The notes: generated by a model not told the origin, from the sequence alone. DNA of 64,000 bases from Sediminibacterium sp. Gen4 (GCA_013391385.1 JACBFI010000012.1:1-64000); one strand, 5' to 3'; counted from the first letter of the stretch, positions 40,838 to 50,052 are shown. Program-made: numbers and translations.

Positions 40838-42529
40838 ATGACGACATTTGAAGCGTTGGGAATTGATGCAAGATTGATTCAGGCAACGAATGAGTTGGGG
40901 TATGTGAACCCAACCGCAATACAAGAACAAGCGATACCCGTACTGCTTAGTGGTACGAAAGATTTTATTGGGCTCGCTCAAACAGGAACAGGTAAAACGG
41001 CAGCATTTGGATTACCCTTACTGCACGTGATTGACGCAAAGGCAAAACATCCACAGGCGCTGGTTGTTTGTCCAACCCGCGAACTCTGTTTACAAATCGT
41101 AAAAGAGTTAGAACTGTTCAAGAAATACATGACCGGAGTTTCTGTAGTAGCTGTATATGGTGGTGCATCCATCGGATTACAGATACGCGATTTAAAAAGA
41201 GGAACTCAAATTGTAGTAGCAACACCCGGTAGATTGATTGATCTGATCGAAAGAAAGGCGATCAATTTGGAGGAGATCAAGTATGTAGTATTAGATGAAG
41301 CAGATGAAATGCTGAACATGGGTTTCCAGGATGATATTGAATTCATCCTGAAAAATACCCCTCAGCGTGAAAGTACATGGCTCTTCAGTGCAACCATGCC
41401 TCCCGAGATCAGAAAAGTGAGTAAGCGTTACATGAAAGATCCTGCTGAAGTAACAGTAGGAAAAGTGAACACAGCTAATAAGAGTATCGATCACCAATAT
41501 TATGTAACCAGTTCACATCATCGCTATGAGACATTGAAACGCATCATCGATTTCAATCCGGGTATCTATGGTATCATTTTTACCAGAACTAAAATTGATG
41601 CACAAGAAATCTCTGAACGATTAACACGTGAAGGATATGATATTGATGCCTTACATGGTGATCTGACCCAAGGTCAAAGAGACAAAGTGATGGGACAGTT
41701 CAGGGATAAGAGTTTGCAACTGTTGATTGCTACTGATGTGGCGGCTAGAGGTATCGATGTACAAGGCATCACACACGTGATCAACTATGAGTTGCCCGAT
41801 GATGTAGAGGTATACACACACAGAAGCGGAAGAACCGGCCGCGCAGGTAATGTAGGTATTTGTATTTCCATCGTGCATAGCAAGGAAATGTATCGATTGA
41901 AACAGATCGAAAGAATCAACAATTCTAAATTCCATAAGCTGGATATTCCAAGCGGAAAAGATGTATGTCGCAAACAGTTCTTCCATTTCATGGATAAATT
42001 GTTATCGGCAGATATCAGTCATGGTGATTATGAAACCTATGTTCCAATGCTGGCTGAAAAGTTCGCTGAAGTGAGCAAAGAAGATGTGCTGAAGCGTGTG
42101 GCGGCTATGGAATTTGATCGTTTTCTGAAATACTATGAAAATGCAGAAGACCTCAATTTCCGTGAAAGAAACAGAAGAGAATACAATGATGCGCCGGATC
42201 AAGGCAGACGCAGAGATGCAGGAAAAGGAGATAGCCGTAAAGAATACAAACGCGGAGGAGGTTACAGCCGTTTGTTTGTAAACCTTGGTACCAAAGATGG
42301 TTTTTATAAAGCGAGTTTCCTGCAGTTCATCCTCGATATGAGCGATCTTAAAAAAGATGTATTGGGTAAGATCGACATGAAAGACATGAACAGCTGGGTA
42401 GAAATCGAAAAAGGAGCTGCCAATCAAATGATCCGTGCATTAGATGGAAAGAATTACAAAGGAAGAAGAATCAGGATGAATGATGCGGATTCAGGAGGAG
42501 TGAGGAAACCGAGGAAGGGAGAAGAGTAA
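40838..42529 (+). CDS. DEAD-box RNA helicase with DbpA-like RNA-binding domain
   Basis: A 563-residue ATP-dependent RNA helicase. Motifs in order: the Q-motif (PTAIQEQAIP), Walker A AQTGTGKT, PTREL, GGASIG, TPGR, DEAD (VLDEADEML), SAT, and in domain 2 HGDLTQGQRD, ARGIDV and HRSGRTGRAG. The C-terminal region from about 485 (RLFVNLGTKDGFYKASFLQFI) is a DbpA-type RNA-binding domain, preceded by a basic RGG-like linker. It resembles DeaD/CsdA/DbpA helicases active in ribosome assembly and cold adaptation. It sits inside the aromatic amino acid cluster, but no functional link is known. Confidence 0.92.
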   Translation: MTTFEALGIDARLIQATNELGYVNPTAIQEQAIPVLLSGTKDFIGLAQTGTGKTAAFGLPLLHVIDAKAKHPQALVVCPTRELCLQIVKELELFKKYMTGVSVVAVYGGASIGLQIRDLKRGTQIVVATPGRLIDLIERKAINLEEIKYVVLDEADEMLNMGFQDDIEFILKNTPQRESTWLFSATMPPEIRKVSKRYMKDPAEVTVGKVNTANKSIDHQYYVTSSHHRYETLKRIIDFNPGIYGIIFTRTKIDAQEISERLTREGYDIDALHGDLTQGQRDKVMGQFRDKSLQLLIATDVAARGIDVQGITHVINYELPDDVEVYTHRSGRTGRAGNVGICISIVHSKEMYRLKQIERINNSKFHKLDIPSGKDVCRKQFFHFMDKLLSADISHGDYETYVPMLAEKFAEVSKEDVLKRVAAMEFDRFLKYYENAEDLNFRERNRREYNDAPDQGRRRDAGKGDSRKEYKRGGGYSRLFVNLGTKDGFYKASFLQFILDMSDLKKDVLGKIDMKDMNSWVEIEKGAANQMIRALDGKNYKGRRIRMNDADSGGVRKPRKGEE

Positions 42530-42533
42530 ACAA

Positions 42534-42609
42534 TGTCTGATTTCTGATGTCGGATGTCTGATATAAATATCCAATCAGACATCCGACATCAGAAATCAGA
42601 AATCAGAAA
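42534..42609. repeat. intergenic 24-bp perfect inverted repeat (TCTGAT-type)
   Basis: Positions 42539-42562 are the exact reverse complement of 42574-42597, with an 11-base AT-rich loop. Units are GATTTCTGATGTCGGATGTC and variants; two extra AGAAATC units extend the right arm. It is the same family as 7088, 35127 and 35230. It fills the gap between the helicase gene and the DAHP synthase gene; no other promoter is evident there. Confidence 0.9.
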
Positions 42610-42617
42610 TACATTTT

Positions 42618-43703
42618 ATGGAGCAAGCAATCGAACAAAAGACAAATGTGGATGCTTTATTGCAGAAGCGCCCATTGATCATTTCAGGTCCGTGCAGTGC
42701 CGAGACCGAAGAGCAAGTGATTCAAACGGCTACCAGATTGGCAGCAACCGGTAAAGTAGATATCCTGCGTGCCGGTATTTGGAAACCTCGTACTCGTCCG
42801 GGTAGTTTTGAAGGCATTGGCACCAAGGGATTGCCTTGGTTGCAACAAGCACGTAAAGCATCCGGATTACCAGTTGCTGTAGAAGTGGCAACGGGTAAGC
42901 AGGTGGAAGATGCTCTGCATTTTGATGTGGATGTACTATGGATCGGTGCACGAACTACAGTTAACCCTTTTAGCGTTCAGGAAGTAGCAGATGCATTGAA
43001 GGGTGTAGATGTACCAGTACTCATCAAAAATCCCATCAATCCAGATCTGGAATTATGGATTGGCGCAGTTGAGCGTGTAGCAAAAGCCGGTATTAAAAAT
43101 ATTGGATTGATCCATCGTGGATTTAGTTCCTATGGTAATACAGAATATCGCAATGCACCTATGTGGCATCTCGCTATTGAAATGAAAAGACGTAATCCGG
43201 ATATGTTGTTGATCAATGATCCTTCACATATCTGCGGAAGAAGAGATATTCTCATGGATGTGGCACAAAAAGCCATCGATCTTGATTTTGATGGATTGAT
43301 CATTGAAAGTCATATCGATCCCGATAATGCTTGGAGTGATGCGAAGCAACAAGTAACTCCCGAGCGACTGGGTGAAATGATCAGCTCTATTATCTGGCGT
43401 AAGGAAGATATCAGTTCAGAAGAGTTGCATGCTGCCATGGAAAAAATGCGTCAGCAGATCAATCAACTGGATGATGAGTTGTTGCAACTGCTTGGACAAA
43501 GAATGAAAGTAGCAGATAAGATCGGACAATATAAAAAGGATAACAATATCACCATCCTGCAAACCAATCGTTGGAATGCTATTCTTGACAGAGCTTTTGC
43601 AAAAGGAGAGCAATTGGGATTGAGTCGTGAGTTCATCACCAAGTATTTTGATGCTGTACACATGGAGAGTATCAATCATCAGAACAAGATCATGAATGCC
43701 TAG
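42618..43703 (+). CDS. bifunctional DAHP synthase / chorismate mutase
   Basis: A 361-residue fusion. Residues 1-260 form a class I DAHP synthase of the AroG-beta/KDO8P-like type (GPCSAET, KPRTRPGSFEGIG, then SHICGRRD and HIDPDNAWSD) that joins erythrose 4-phosphate and phosphoenolpyruvate. Residues about 268-355 form an AroQ chorismate mutase (MRQQINQLDDELLQLLGQRM, then KVADKIGQYK). The mutase converts chorismate to prephenate, the substrate of the pheA and tyrA products encoded upstream, and in such fusions it serves as the feedback site. This is the usual Bacteroidota arrangement. Start ATG 42618. Confidence 0.94.
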   Translation: MEQAIEQKTNVDALLQKRPLIISGPCSAETEEQVIQTATRLAATGKVDILRAGIWKPRTRPGSFEGIGTKGLPWLQQARKASGLPVAVEVATGKQVEDALHFDVDVLWIGARTTVNPFSVQEVADALKGVDVPVLIKNPINPDLELWIGAVERVAKAGIKNIGLIHRGFSSYGNTEYRNAPMWHLAIEMKRRNPDMLLINDPSHICGRRDILMDVAQKAIDLDFDGLIIESHIDPDNAWSDAKQQVTPERLGEMISSIIWRKEDISSEELHAAMEKMRQQINQLDDELLQLLGQRMKVADKIGQYKKDNNITILQTNRWNAILDRAFAKGEQLGLSREFITKYFDAVHMESINHQNKIMNA

Positions 43704-43708
43704 TGGTT

Positions 43709-44728
43709 ATGAAGAAAAAAGCAGTATCATTTCCGGGTAAGATCGTACAATATTACTTTGATGCATCCTTCGATCATTTGCAGAAAATAGTCGATAAAGA
43801 AAAAGTAGTATTGATCACGGATGAGCATGTTTTCTCGTCACATCAAAAGAAATTCAAAGGATGGAATACCATCGTTCTAAAACCAGGAGAAGCCTATAAA
43901 GTGCAACAAACAGTTGATATGATCATTGATCAACTGATAGAGATGGGAGCAGATCGGAAAACAATCTTAGTAGGCGTTGGAGGCGGTGTCATCACAGATA
44001 TTACAGGGTATGTAGCCGGAATATTTATGCGTGGCATCGATGTGGGTTATGTGCCTACCAGTTTATTGGCAATGGTAGATGCTGCGATCGGAGGAAAAAA
44101 TGGAATTGATGTGGGCGTTTATAAAAATATGGTAGGATTGATTCGTCAGCCTTCTTTCCTTTTGTATGATTATAGTTTTTTGAAAACACTTCCGTTGGCT
44201 GAATGGCAGAATGGTTTTGCAGAGATCATTAAACATGCTTGTATCAAAGATGCAGCCATGTTCAAAGAGTTGCAACAGCATCGATTAAGCGATTATAAAA
44301 AAGATGTATCATTATTGAAAAAATTGATAGAGCGAAATGTCATGCTGAAAACAAAAGTGGTATTGGCCGATGAGCGGGAACAAGGGGAAAGAAAATTATT
44401 GAATTTCGGACATACACTCGGACATGCCATTGAGAATATGTATGAGTTGAGTCACGGACAGGCGATCAGTATTGGGATGACTTATGCAACAATTATCTCA
44501 CAGCAATTGAAAGGCTTCAAGGATACAGATGCGGTGGTGAGCTTATTAGCCAATTATGGGTTACCCACATTTGCAGGTTTTGATGCAAAAAAAGCTTTTC
44601 GGGTATTACAAAAAGACAAAAAAAAGGATGATGTAAGTATTCATTATATCCTTCTTGAAAAAACAGGCAAAGCGGTAGTACAACCCTTACTGTTCGTACA
44701 ACTCAAAGAAATTTTCAAACAGTTTTAA
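43709..44728 (+). CDS. aroB: 3-dehydroquinate synthase
   Basis: A 339-residue NAD-dependent enzyme closing DAHP to 3-dehydroquinate. GVGGGVITDITGYVA binds NAD, and the zinc ligands include the histidines of FGHTLGHAIE and the Glu of AEIIKHACI. AMVDAAIGGKNGID is the substrate loop. I start at ATG 43709; a GTG at 43703 overlapping the upstream stop is possible. It is co-transcribed with the upstream DAHP synthase. Confidence 0.94.
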   Translation: MKKKAVSFPGKIVQYYFDASFDHLQKIVDKEKVVLITDEHVFSSHQKKFKGWNTIVLKPGEAYKVQQTVDMIIDQLIEMGADRKTILVGVGGGVITDITGYVAGIFMRGIDVGYVPTSLLAMVDAAIGGKNGIDVGVYKNMVGLIRQPSFLLYDYSFLKTLPLAEWQNGFAEIIKHACIKDAAMFKELQQHRLSDYKKDVSLLKKLIERNVMLKTKVVLADEREQGERKLLNFGHTLGHAIENMYELSHGQAISIGMTYATIISQQLKGFKDTDAVVSLLANYGLPTFAGFDAKKAFRVLQKDKKKDDVSIHYILLEKTGKAVVQPLLFVQLKEIFKQF

Positions 44729-44756
44729 TCTTTTAATCATACCGCAGCACGCTGCG

Positions 44757-46049
44757 ATGATGCATGATAGTATGTCTACCCAGGTAAAAATAAATCCATC
44801 CGCCATCCAGGGAGCTATTCGGGCTGCTGCCGGGAAGAGTAGTATGCAAAGAGCCTGTGCAGCAGCTTTGTTGCGTAAAGGAGAGACTTTGATCATCAAC
44901 CCGGGAAAAAGCAATGATGATTTAGCAGCTATTGATGTCATTCAAAAGTTAGGGGCTACTATTCGTTATACTAATGAGGGAGATTTGCATATTACTTCGA
45001 ATGGGCTATCACCCATTGATTCTGAAATCAGTTGTGGCGAAAGTGGTTTGGGTATCAGAATGTTTACACCCATTGCAGCGCTAAGTGAAAAACCACTCAC
45101 CATTCATGGAACGGGTAGTTTGGTCAATCGTCCGATGCATTTTTTTGATGAGATACTACCTGCATTGCAAGTTCAAATCAAGTCAAATGAGGGCAAAGTG
45201 CCGTTACAATTACAAGGACCTTTACGTCCGGCAAATATTGAAGTAGATGGATCATTGAGTTCTCAGTTCCTCACCGGATTGCTGATGGCTTATGCGGCAG
45301 CTGGTGCTGATGGTGTTACCATTCAAGTGAAAGATTTAAAAAGTAAACCCTATATCGATTTGACATTAGCGGTGATGGCTGATTTTGGATGGAAAGTAAC
45401 ACATGAGAATCACGAATATTTCCATTTTCATGGAACTACATCGTCGAAAGAGGGACTGCTCAACTATCAAGTGGAGGGTGATTGGAGTGGGGCGGCTTTC
45501 TTATTAGTTGCCGGTGCTATTGCCGGACCTGTACGCGTTACGGGTTTGGATGTATTTTCCACCCAAGCAGATAAAGCCATATTGCAAGCATTGATGGATA
45601 CCGGTTGTCGGATGTCCATCACCGATGCTCATATCGATATTTCACCTTTACCCCTAAAAGCATTTCATTTTAATGCAACGGATTGTCCGGATCTGTTTCC
45701 TCCACTGGTAGCTTTGGCAGCTTGCTGCGAAGGGACTACTGTTATTGAGGGCGTGAGCAGACTTTCTCATAAAGAAAGTGACAGAGGGATTACCTTACAG
45801 GAAGAGTTTGGTAAATTGGGGATTGAAATCAGCTTACAAGATGATCTGATGGTCATTAAAGGCGGAACGGGTATCAAAATGGCAAGGGTTCATTCACATC
45901 ATGATCATCGTATAGCCATGGCTTGTGCGGTAGCAGGATTGTGTGCAGATGGAGAAGTAATTATAGCAGATGCGGATGCCATCAATAAATCCTATCCAGA
46001 TTTTTATGATCACCTTCAGCAATTAGGTGCTGATATTGTCAAATTATAA
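44757..46049 (+). CDS. aroA: 3-phosphoshikimate 1-carboxyvinyltransferase (EPSP synthase)
   Basis: A 430-residue enzyme joining shikimate 3-phosphate and phosphoenolpyruvate. The N-terminal AGKSSMQR motif (Lys binding PEP), a GESGLGIRMFTPI block, SSQFLTGLLMA, and the C-terminal RLSHKESDR and HDHRIAMACAV are typical. Three in-frame ATGs lie close together (44757, 44760, 44772). Conserved sequence begins just after 44772, so that start is also acceptable. It lies 28 bases after aroB and 11 bases before aroC. Confidence 0.93.
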   Translation: MMHDSMSTQVKINPSAIQGAIRAAAGKSSMQRACAAALLRKGETLIINPGKSNDDLAAIDVIQKLGATIRYTNEGDLHITSNGLSPIDSEISCGESGLGIRMFTPIAALSEKPLTIHGTGSLVNRPMHFFDEILPALQVQIKSNEGKVPLQLQGPLRPANIEVDGSLSSQFLTGLLMAYAAAGADGVTIQVKDLKSKPYIDLTLAVMADFGWKVTHENHEYFHFHGTTSSKEGLLNYQVEGDWSGAAFLLVAGAIAGPVRVTGLDVFSTQADKAILQALMDTGCRMSITDAHIDISPLPLKAFHFNATDCPDLFPPLVALAACCEGTTVIEGVSRLSHKESDRGITLQEEFGKLGIEISLQDDLMVIKGGTGIKMARVHSHHDHRIAMACAVAGLCADGEVIIADADAINKSYPDFYDHLQQLGADIVKL

Positions 46050-46060
46050 ATAAAAAGACT

Positions 46061-47053
46061 GTGAACTCGATCGGACGTATATTCAGGATACACATCATTG
46101 GAGAATCGCATGGCGAATGTGTTGGGGTGATCATCGATGGTTGTCCGGCCGGACTGCCCATAGCCGTTACCGATTTTGAAAAAGATCTGGAAAGGAGAAA
46201 AGGTGGCACTCAAAAAGGGACAACCCCTCGTAAGGAGGATGATATCCCTTTGATCAAAACGGGTGTTTTCAATGGAAAAACAACAGGAACTCCCATCACC
46301 ATTTTGTTTGAAAATAACAATACCCGTAGTGGTGATTATGAAAAGCAAAAAGCGATTCCACGTCCGGGGCATGCAGATTTTACAGCCGGGGTGAAGTATG
46401 GTGGGTATGAAGATTATAGAGGTGGTGGACATTTCAGTGGTCGTTTAACGGTTGGTTTGGTAGCAGCAGGAGTGATCGCGAAAAAATTATTACAAGCAGC
46501 TATACCGGTCGCTAATATTTTGGAAATAGGCGGGGAGGCAGATATAGAAAAAGGGTTACAAAAGGCGATTGATCAAAAAGACAGTATTGGGGGTATTGTG
46601 GAATGTAGGGTGAGTGGATTACCAGCCGGGCTGGGTGAACATTTTTTTGATTCGGTGGAATCTGTACTGGCACATGCAGTCTTTTCCATTCCTGCGATTA
46701 AAGGGATAGAATTTGGGGCGGGATTTTCAGCAGCAAGAATGTTCGGGTCTGATCATAACGACTCTATTCTGGATGCAACCGGTAAAACCGGCTCAAACCA
46801 TGCCGGTGGAGTGGTAGGAGGAATCACCAATGGAAATGAATTGGTATTCCGGGTGGCAGTGAAGCCTACCTCTTCAACACCCAAGGAGCAGACCACTTGG
46901 AATAGAGAAACGGAGCAATTAGATACACTTTCGGTAAAGGGGAGACATGATCTTTGTATCGCACTCAGGGTTCCGGTGGTATTGGAAGCGGTGACAGCAG
47001 TTGTACTGACAGACCTAATGCTCTTGGAGCAAAAAATTAATAAAATTTTATAA
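46061..47053 (+). CDS. aroC: chorismate synthase
   Basis: A 330-residue FMN-dependent enzyme that makes chorismate. GESHGECVGVIIDG is the N-terminal signature; RPGHADFTAGVKYGGYEDYRGGG and SDHNDS follow, with GGITNGNELVFRVAVKPTSS near the end. It starts with GTG at 46061, since no ATG is available near the conserved start. It is somewhat shorter than E. coli AroC, as is normal for Bacteroidota. It is the last aromatic gene of the cluster; aroE, aroK and aroQ are not in the window. Confidence 0.94.
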   Translation: MNSIGRIFRIHIIGESHGECVGVIIDGCPAGLPIAVTDFEKDLERRKGGTQKGTTPRKEDDIPLIKTGVFNGKTTGTPITILFENNNTRSGDYEKQKAIPRPGHADFTAGVKYGGYEDYRGGGHFSGRLTVGLVAAGVIAKKLLQAAIPVANILEIGGEADIEKGLQKAIDQKDSIGGIVECRVSGLPAGLGEHFFDSVESVLAHAVFSIPAIKGIEFGAGFSAARMFGSDHNDSILDATGKTGSNHAGGVVGGITNGNELVFRVAVKPTSSTPKEQTTWNRETEQLDTLSVKGRHDLCIALRVPVVLEAVTAVVLTDLMLLEQKINKIL

Positions 47054-47074
47054 ATAATTAAATATCAAATAATT

Positions 47075-47392
47075 GTGAGTAATCAATCAGAATTTATTTA
47101 TCATATTACCACGGCTGATCAATGGGAAAAAGCCAAATCGGTTGGATTCTATGAGGCTGACAGTCTGGCTGTGGAAGGATTTATTCATTGTAGTACAGAA
47201 GATCAGGTGGCTGGTGTATTGGAGCGTTATTATAAGGGGCAGACCGGTTTGGTGAAGCTTACGATAGATCGTCAGAAGGTAGACAGGCCTGTTATTTTTG
47301 AGTTGGCGGGGTCTATCAATGAGGTTTTCCCTCATATTCACGGGGTATTGAATTTGGATGCAGTGGTAGATATAACTCCGGTTCATGGATAA
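47075..47392 (+). CDS. DUF952 family protein
   Basis: A 105-residue small soluble protein with the DUF952 pattern: YHITTADQWEKAK, EGFIHCSTEDQV and FPHIHGVLNLDAV. The function is unknown; some members resemble glutathione-S-transferase-like or antitoxin-like folds but no activity is known to me. It starts with GTG, 21 bases after aroC, so it is likely in the same transcript. It overlaps the next gene by 8 bases. Confidence 0.82.
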   Translation: MSNQSEFIYHITTADQWEKAKSVGFYEADSLAVEGFIHCSTEDQVAGVLERYYKGQTGLVKLTIDRQKVDRPVIFELAGSINEVFPHIHGVLNLDAVVDITPVHG

Positions 47393-47693
47393 TCATAGCT
47401 ATATCGTTAGTGCATCTTTGCAATTGGTGCCGATCATCCCCGGAGCTAAGCATCCTTATGAGTGGATTGATGAAGTGATTGCCATAATAAAAGCGTCAGG
47501 ACTGCAATATGAAGTAGGGGCTTTTTCAACTTCAGTAGAGTCTGATTATAAGTCAGTTATGCGTCTTATTGATAATATTAACAGCTTTCTTTTCGCGCAA
47601 AATTGTCCTGAATGGGTATTGCAGGTGCAGTTGCAGCTTCGTTCCGGAGCCCATATGACTTCCAGTGAAAAGATCGATAAGCATCGAGATTGA
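47385..47693 (+). CDS. UPF0045/thiamine-binding-like protein (MTH1187 family)
   Basis: A 102-residue protein with the UPF0045 fold pattern (VSASLQLVPI, GLQYEVGAFSTSVES, WVLQVQLQLRSG). Relatives bind thiamine or other small molecules in YkoF-like dimers; the ligand here is not known. It overlaps the DUF952 gene by 8 bases. Confidence 0.75.
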   Translation: MDNHSYIVSASLQLVPIIPGAKHPYEWIDEVIAIIKASGLQYEVGAFSTSVESDYKSVMRLIDNINSFLFAQNCPEWVLQVQLQLRSGAHMTSSEKIDKHRD

Positions 47694-47766
47694 TACTAGT
47701 CCCTGCTTTTGTCAACTTTGTTTTGTTTAGCCAATTTTAATTTCTTGATTCTTCATTTTGACTTAT

Positions 47767-47824
47767 TAATTGATTATCAATTAGTTATAATATTTTAACT
47801 CAACTAATAATTGAGTCATTTTTT
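47767..47824 (+). terminator. AT-rich hairpins, probable terminator after the aromatic cluster
   Basis: TAATTGAT and ATCAATTA (47767-47783) form an 8-bp stem around one base. Further on, ACTCAA (47798-47803) pairs with TTGAGT (47811-47816), followed by CATTTTTTC. The second one looks like a weak terminator for the aroC transcript. No gene is found between 47694 and 47946. Confidence 0.5.
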
Positions 47825-47946
47825 CATTTCTGGCATGGTGTTTGGTTAATGGGGTCTGACCGTATGTGCATATCCTCATTTGTATTTGGGGAGTAGGATG
47901 AGTAATATTACTTGTATGAACGAAAGATGGTACGGTACTAAACAGC

Positions 47947-48471
47947 ATGAAAATTTTAATATATATCATTGGTGCTTTGTATTTTTTGCTTCCCTCGGGA
48001 AAGCCTATGGCTTCTGTAGGGGCATCTCAGACAGACACCATCCCTGTTCAAGACACGATTCCTACTCTGAAAACCGGGTTGGATAGTCTTGAATTGTACA
48101 AAGACTCGATACCGGATAGTATAGACCTATTAGGAGATTCCTTGGTGCCTCAAGGTAAATTGATCAAAGGGGTAGCTAGTTATTACAGTTCTAAATTTGA
48201 GGGTAGAAAAACGGCTATGGGAACCATTTTTAGAAACGCCGGTATGACCGGGGCCAGTAATCATTTTAAGTTAAACACCCTTGTTTTGGTCACCAATTTA
48301 AGAAATAACAAAAGCGTAATAGTGCTCATAACAGACCGAATGCACGCAAGAATGAAAAAGAAAGGGAGGGTGATTGATTTGACCCGCAACGCTGCAAAAC
48401 AGCTAGATTTCATTCAAAGAGGGTTGGTGAAAGTTTCGGTTCAGCCAATTGTTCCTTTAGCAAAAAATTGA
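47947..48471 (+). CDS. RlpA-like septal ring lytic transglycosylase family protein
   Basis: A 174-residue protein with an N-terminal signal-like hydrophobic stretch (MKILIYIIGALYFLLPSG) and a DPBB/RlpA domain: GVASYYSSKFEGRKTAMGTIF, NTLVLVTNLRNNKSVIVLITDR, then GRVIDLTRNAAKQLDFIQRG. The catalytic Asp of RlpA enzymes lies in TDR here, but the His of the usual AAH is shifted (ASNHFK), so activity is uncertain. RlpA acts on denuded peptidoglycan strands at the septum; this member lacks a SPOR domain. Confidence 0.82.
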   Translation: MKILIYIIGALYFLLPSGKPMASVGASQTDTIPVQDTIPTLKTGLDSLELYKDSIPDSIDLLGDSLVPQGKLIKGVASYYSSKFEGRKTAMGTIFRNAGMTGASNHFKLNTLVLVTNLRNNKSVIVLITDRMHARMKKKGRVIDLTRNAAKQLDFIQRGLVKVSVQPIVPLAKN

Positions 48472-48533
48472 ATGGGAATAAGTTCGGAATAACTTAAAGT
48501 TATCATAATTTTCGGAAAATCAGTTTCACCATG

Positions 48534-48541
48534 TATTTTTG
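48534..48541 (+). promoter_or_regulatory. -7 promoter box for the ompA-like gene
   Basis: TATTTTTG is an exact TAnnTTTG, ending 22 bases before the ATG. A TTCG at 48511-48514, 19 bases upstream of the box, matches three of four bases of the TTTG -33 element. This is the best candidate for a complete promoter in the window. Confidence 0.55.
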
Positions 48542-48563
48542 TGCCAATCAATAAAAAACTGTT

Positions 48564-49925
48564 ATGAAGAAACTTCTTTTTTCCCTGATAGCCAGTTGTT
48601 TGGTAATCGTTGCATTCGCTCAGACCACTCCGATTAGCTATAAAAAAAGACCCTCATTAGGGATTAGTTTTGTTTTGAAAGACATGTACACTTCTGATGC
48701 TATCAGTAGAACTTCATTGTCATCTGTTATTTCTAACAAACAATGGACTCCATTTAATAGAATGGATCCGGGATTGAATATTCAATATTTCCAGGGATTG
48801 ACTGAGTATGTCGATTTTCAAACAACCCTTTCCGGGTCATTCGTGAGATATCCTTTTTACCCTAGAGCGGGAGTTGCACAATCTACCAATAGTAAGTTTC
48901 TTCTTGAAATAGACGCTGCAGCAAACATCAAATTATTGACAGATAAGTATACTGTGGTTCCTTATTTAAGTTTTGGTCTGGGTGCTTCTATGTATTCAGG
49001 TACATATTTTGCCGCCTATGCACCAGCAGGTATGGGATTGCAATTCAATTTAGGTCAGGAGACTTTTCTTAATACGCAATTCGTTCATAGATCAGCTATT
49101 TCCAATTTAGCTGTTAATAACTTGGCTTACTCAATCGGACTGACTTCTCCATTAACCGATAAAAAAGAGCCCGTTAAAGTAACTCCTCCGCCACCTCCAC
49201 CTCCGGTTGAGAAAGACACAGATGGTGATGGTATTCTTGATAGTAAAGACAAATGCCCAACTGTAGCAGGTGTTGCTAAATATGATGGATGTCCTGTTCC
49301 TGATACAGATGGTGATGGTATTAATGATGACAATGATAAATGTCCAACTGTTAAAGGTCTGGCAAAATATGACGGTTGTCCAATACCTGATACAGATAAA
49401 GATGGTATCAATGATGAAGAAGATAAGTGTCCAACAGTTGCAGGTGTTGCTCGTTACCAAGGTTGTCCTGTACCTGATACAGATAAAGATGGTATCAATG
49501 ATGAAGAAGATAAATGTCCAACTGTACCTGGTGTAAGAGAAAACAATGGTTGTCCTGCCATCAAAGAAGAAGTTGTAAAGAAGGTAACAGCTAGTGCTAA
49601 GAATGTGTTCTTTGTTACCGGTAGTGCAAAATTGCAGACTAAATCATTCAAGGCCTTGGATCAGGTAGTGGCTATTCTAAATGAAGATGCAGCTTTGAAA
49701 TTAGATATTGAAGGTCATACCGATAATACCGGTACTGATAAAATCAACGTTCCATTGAGTCAGAACCGTGCTAAAGCGGTACATGATTATCTTGTTGGTA
49801 AAGGTATCGATGCTGCAAGACTCAGTTCTGAAGGATTTGGTTCTTCTAAGCCTGTTGCTGATAATAAGACAGCTGCTGGCCGCACTTTGAATAGAAGAGT
49901 AGAAATGAAGCTCAAATATTATTAA
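48564..49925 (+). CDS. OmpA family outer-membrane protein with TSP3 repeats
   Basis: A 453-residue protein with a signal peptide (MKKLLFSLIASCLVIVAFAQ). An N-terminal beta-barrel (about 20-200) is followed by a PPPPPPP hinge, four thrombospondin type 3 calcium repeats (DTDGDGI and DTDKDGINDEEDKCPTV types) with a 29-residue period, and a C-terminal OmpA peptidoglycan-binding domain (DIEGHTDNTG, LSQNRAKAVHDYL, NRRVEM). It should anchor the outer membrane to peptidoglycan. It has its own promoter and a perfect terminator palindrome, so it is probably monocistronic and highly expressed. Confidence 0.93.
   Translation: MKKLLFSLIASCLVIVAFAQTTPISYKKRPSLGISFVLKDMYTSDAISRTSLSSVISNKQWTPFNRMDPGLNIQYFQGLTEYVDFQTTLSGSFVRYPFYPRAGVAQSTNSKFLLEIDAAANIKLLTDKYTVVPYLSFGLGASMYSGTYFAAYAPAGMGLQFNLGQETFLNTQFVHRSAISNLAVNNLAYSIGLTSPLTDKKEPVKVTPPPPPPPVEKDTDGDGILDSKDKCPTVAGVAKYDGCPVPDTDGDGINDDNDKCPTVKGLAKYDGCPIPDTDKDGINDEEDKCPTVAGVARYQGCPVPDTDKDGINDEEDKCPTVPGVRENNGCPAIKEEVVKKVTASAKNVFFVTGSAKLQTKSFKALDQVVAILNEDAALKLDIEGHTDNTGTDKINVPLSQNRAKAVHDYLVGKGIDAARLSSEGFGSSKPVADNKTAAGRTLNRRVEMKLKYY
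49386..49525. repeat. 87-bp internal repeat of TSP3 units in the ompA-like gene
   Basis: Runs of about 50 bases starting at 49386 and 49473 are nearly identical (CCTGATACAGATAAAGATGG onward). They encode two consecutive 29-residue TSP3 units. The near identity at the DNA level suggests recent duplication. Confidence 0.85.
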
Positions 49926-49970
49926 GAAGTGACAAGAATGAAGTTTCAAGGAACATGTAAATGTTTCTGA

Positions 49971-50004
49971 TGAAAAAGCTCCGAACATGTTCGGAGCTTT
50001 TTCA
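49971..50004. terminator. perfect 34-bp palindrome, bidirectional terminator
   Basis: The stretch from TGAAAAAGCTCC to GGAGCTTTTTCA is a perfect palindrome centred on ACATGT. It lies between the convergent ompA-like and murB genes, and the A and T runs on each side make it work both ways. Confidence 0.88.
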
Positions 50005-50052
50005 TTAACATGATTATGAAGATCAATGATGAATAGCGTCAATTATAAAGAA

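Noticed and set aside
44740-44756. CGCAGCACGCTGCG before aroA as a regulatory hairpin
   Set aside because: The loop would be only two bases and there is no T-run or alternative partner. It is more likely a chance palindrome in a short intergenic gap.
49127-49460. Open frames on the minus strand across the TSP3 repeats of the ompA-like gene
   Set aside because: They arise from the repeated coding sequence on the plus strand and have no independent start signal.
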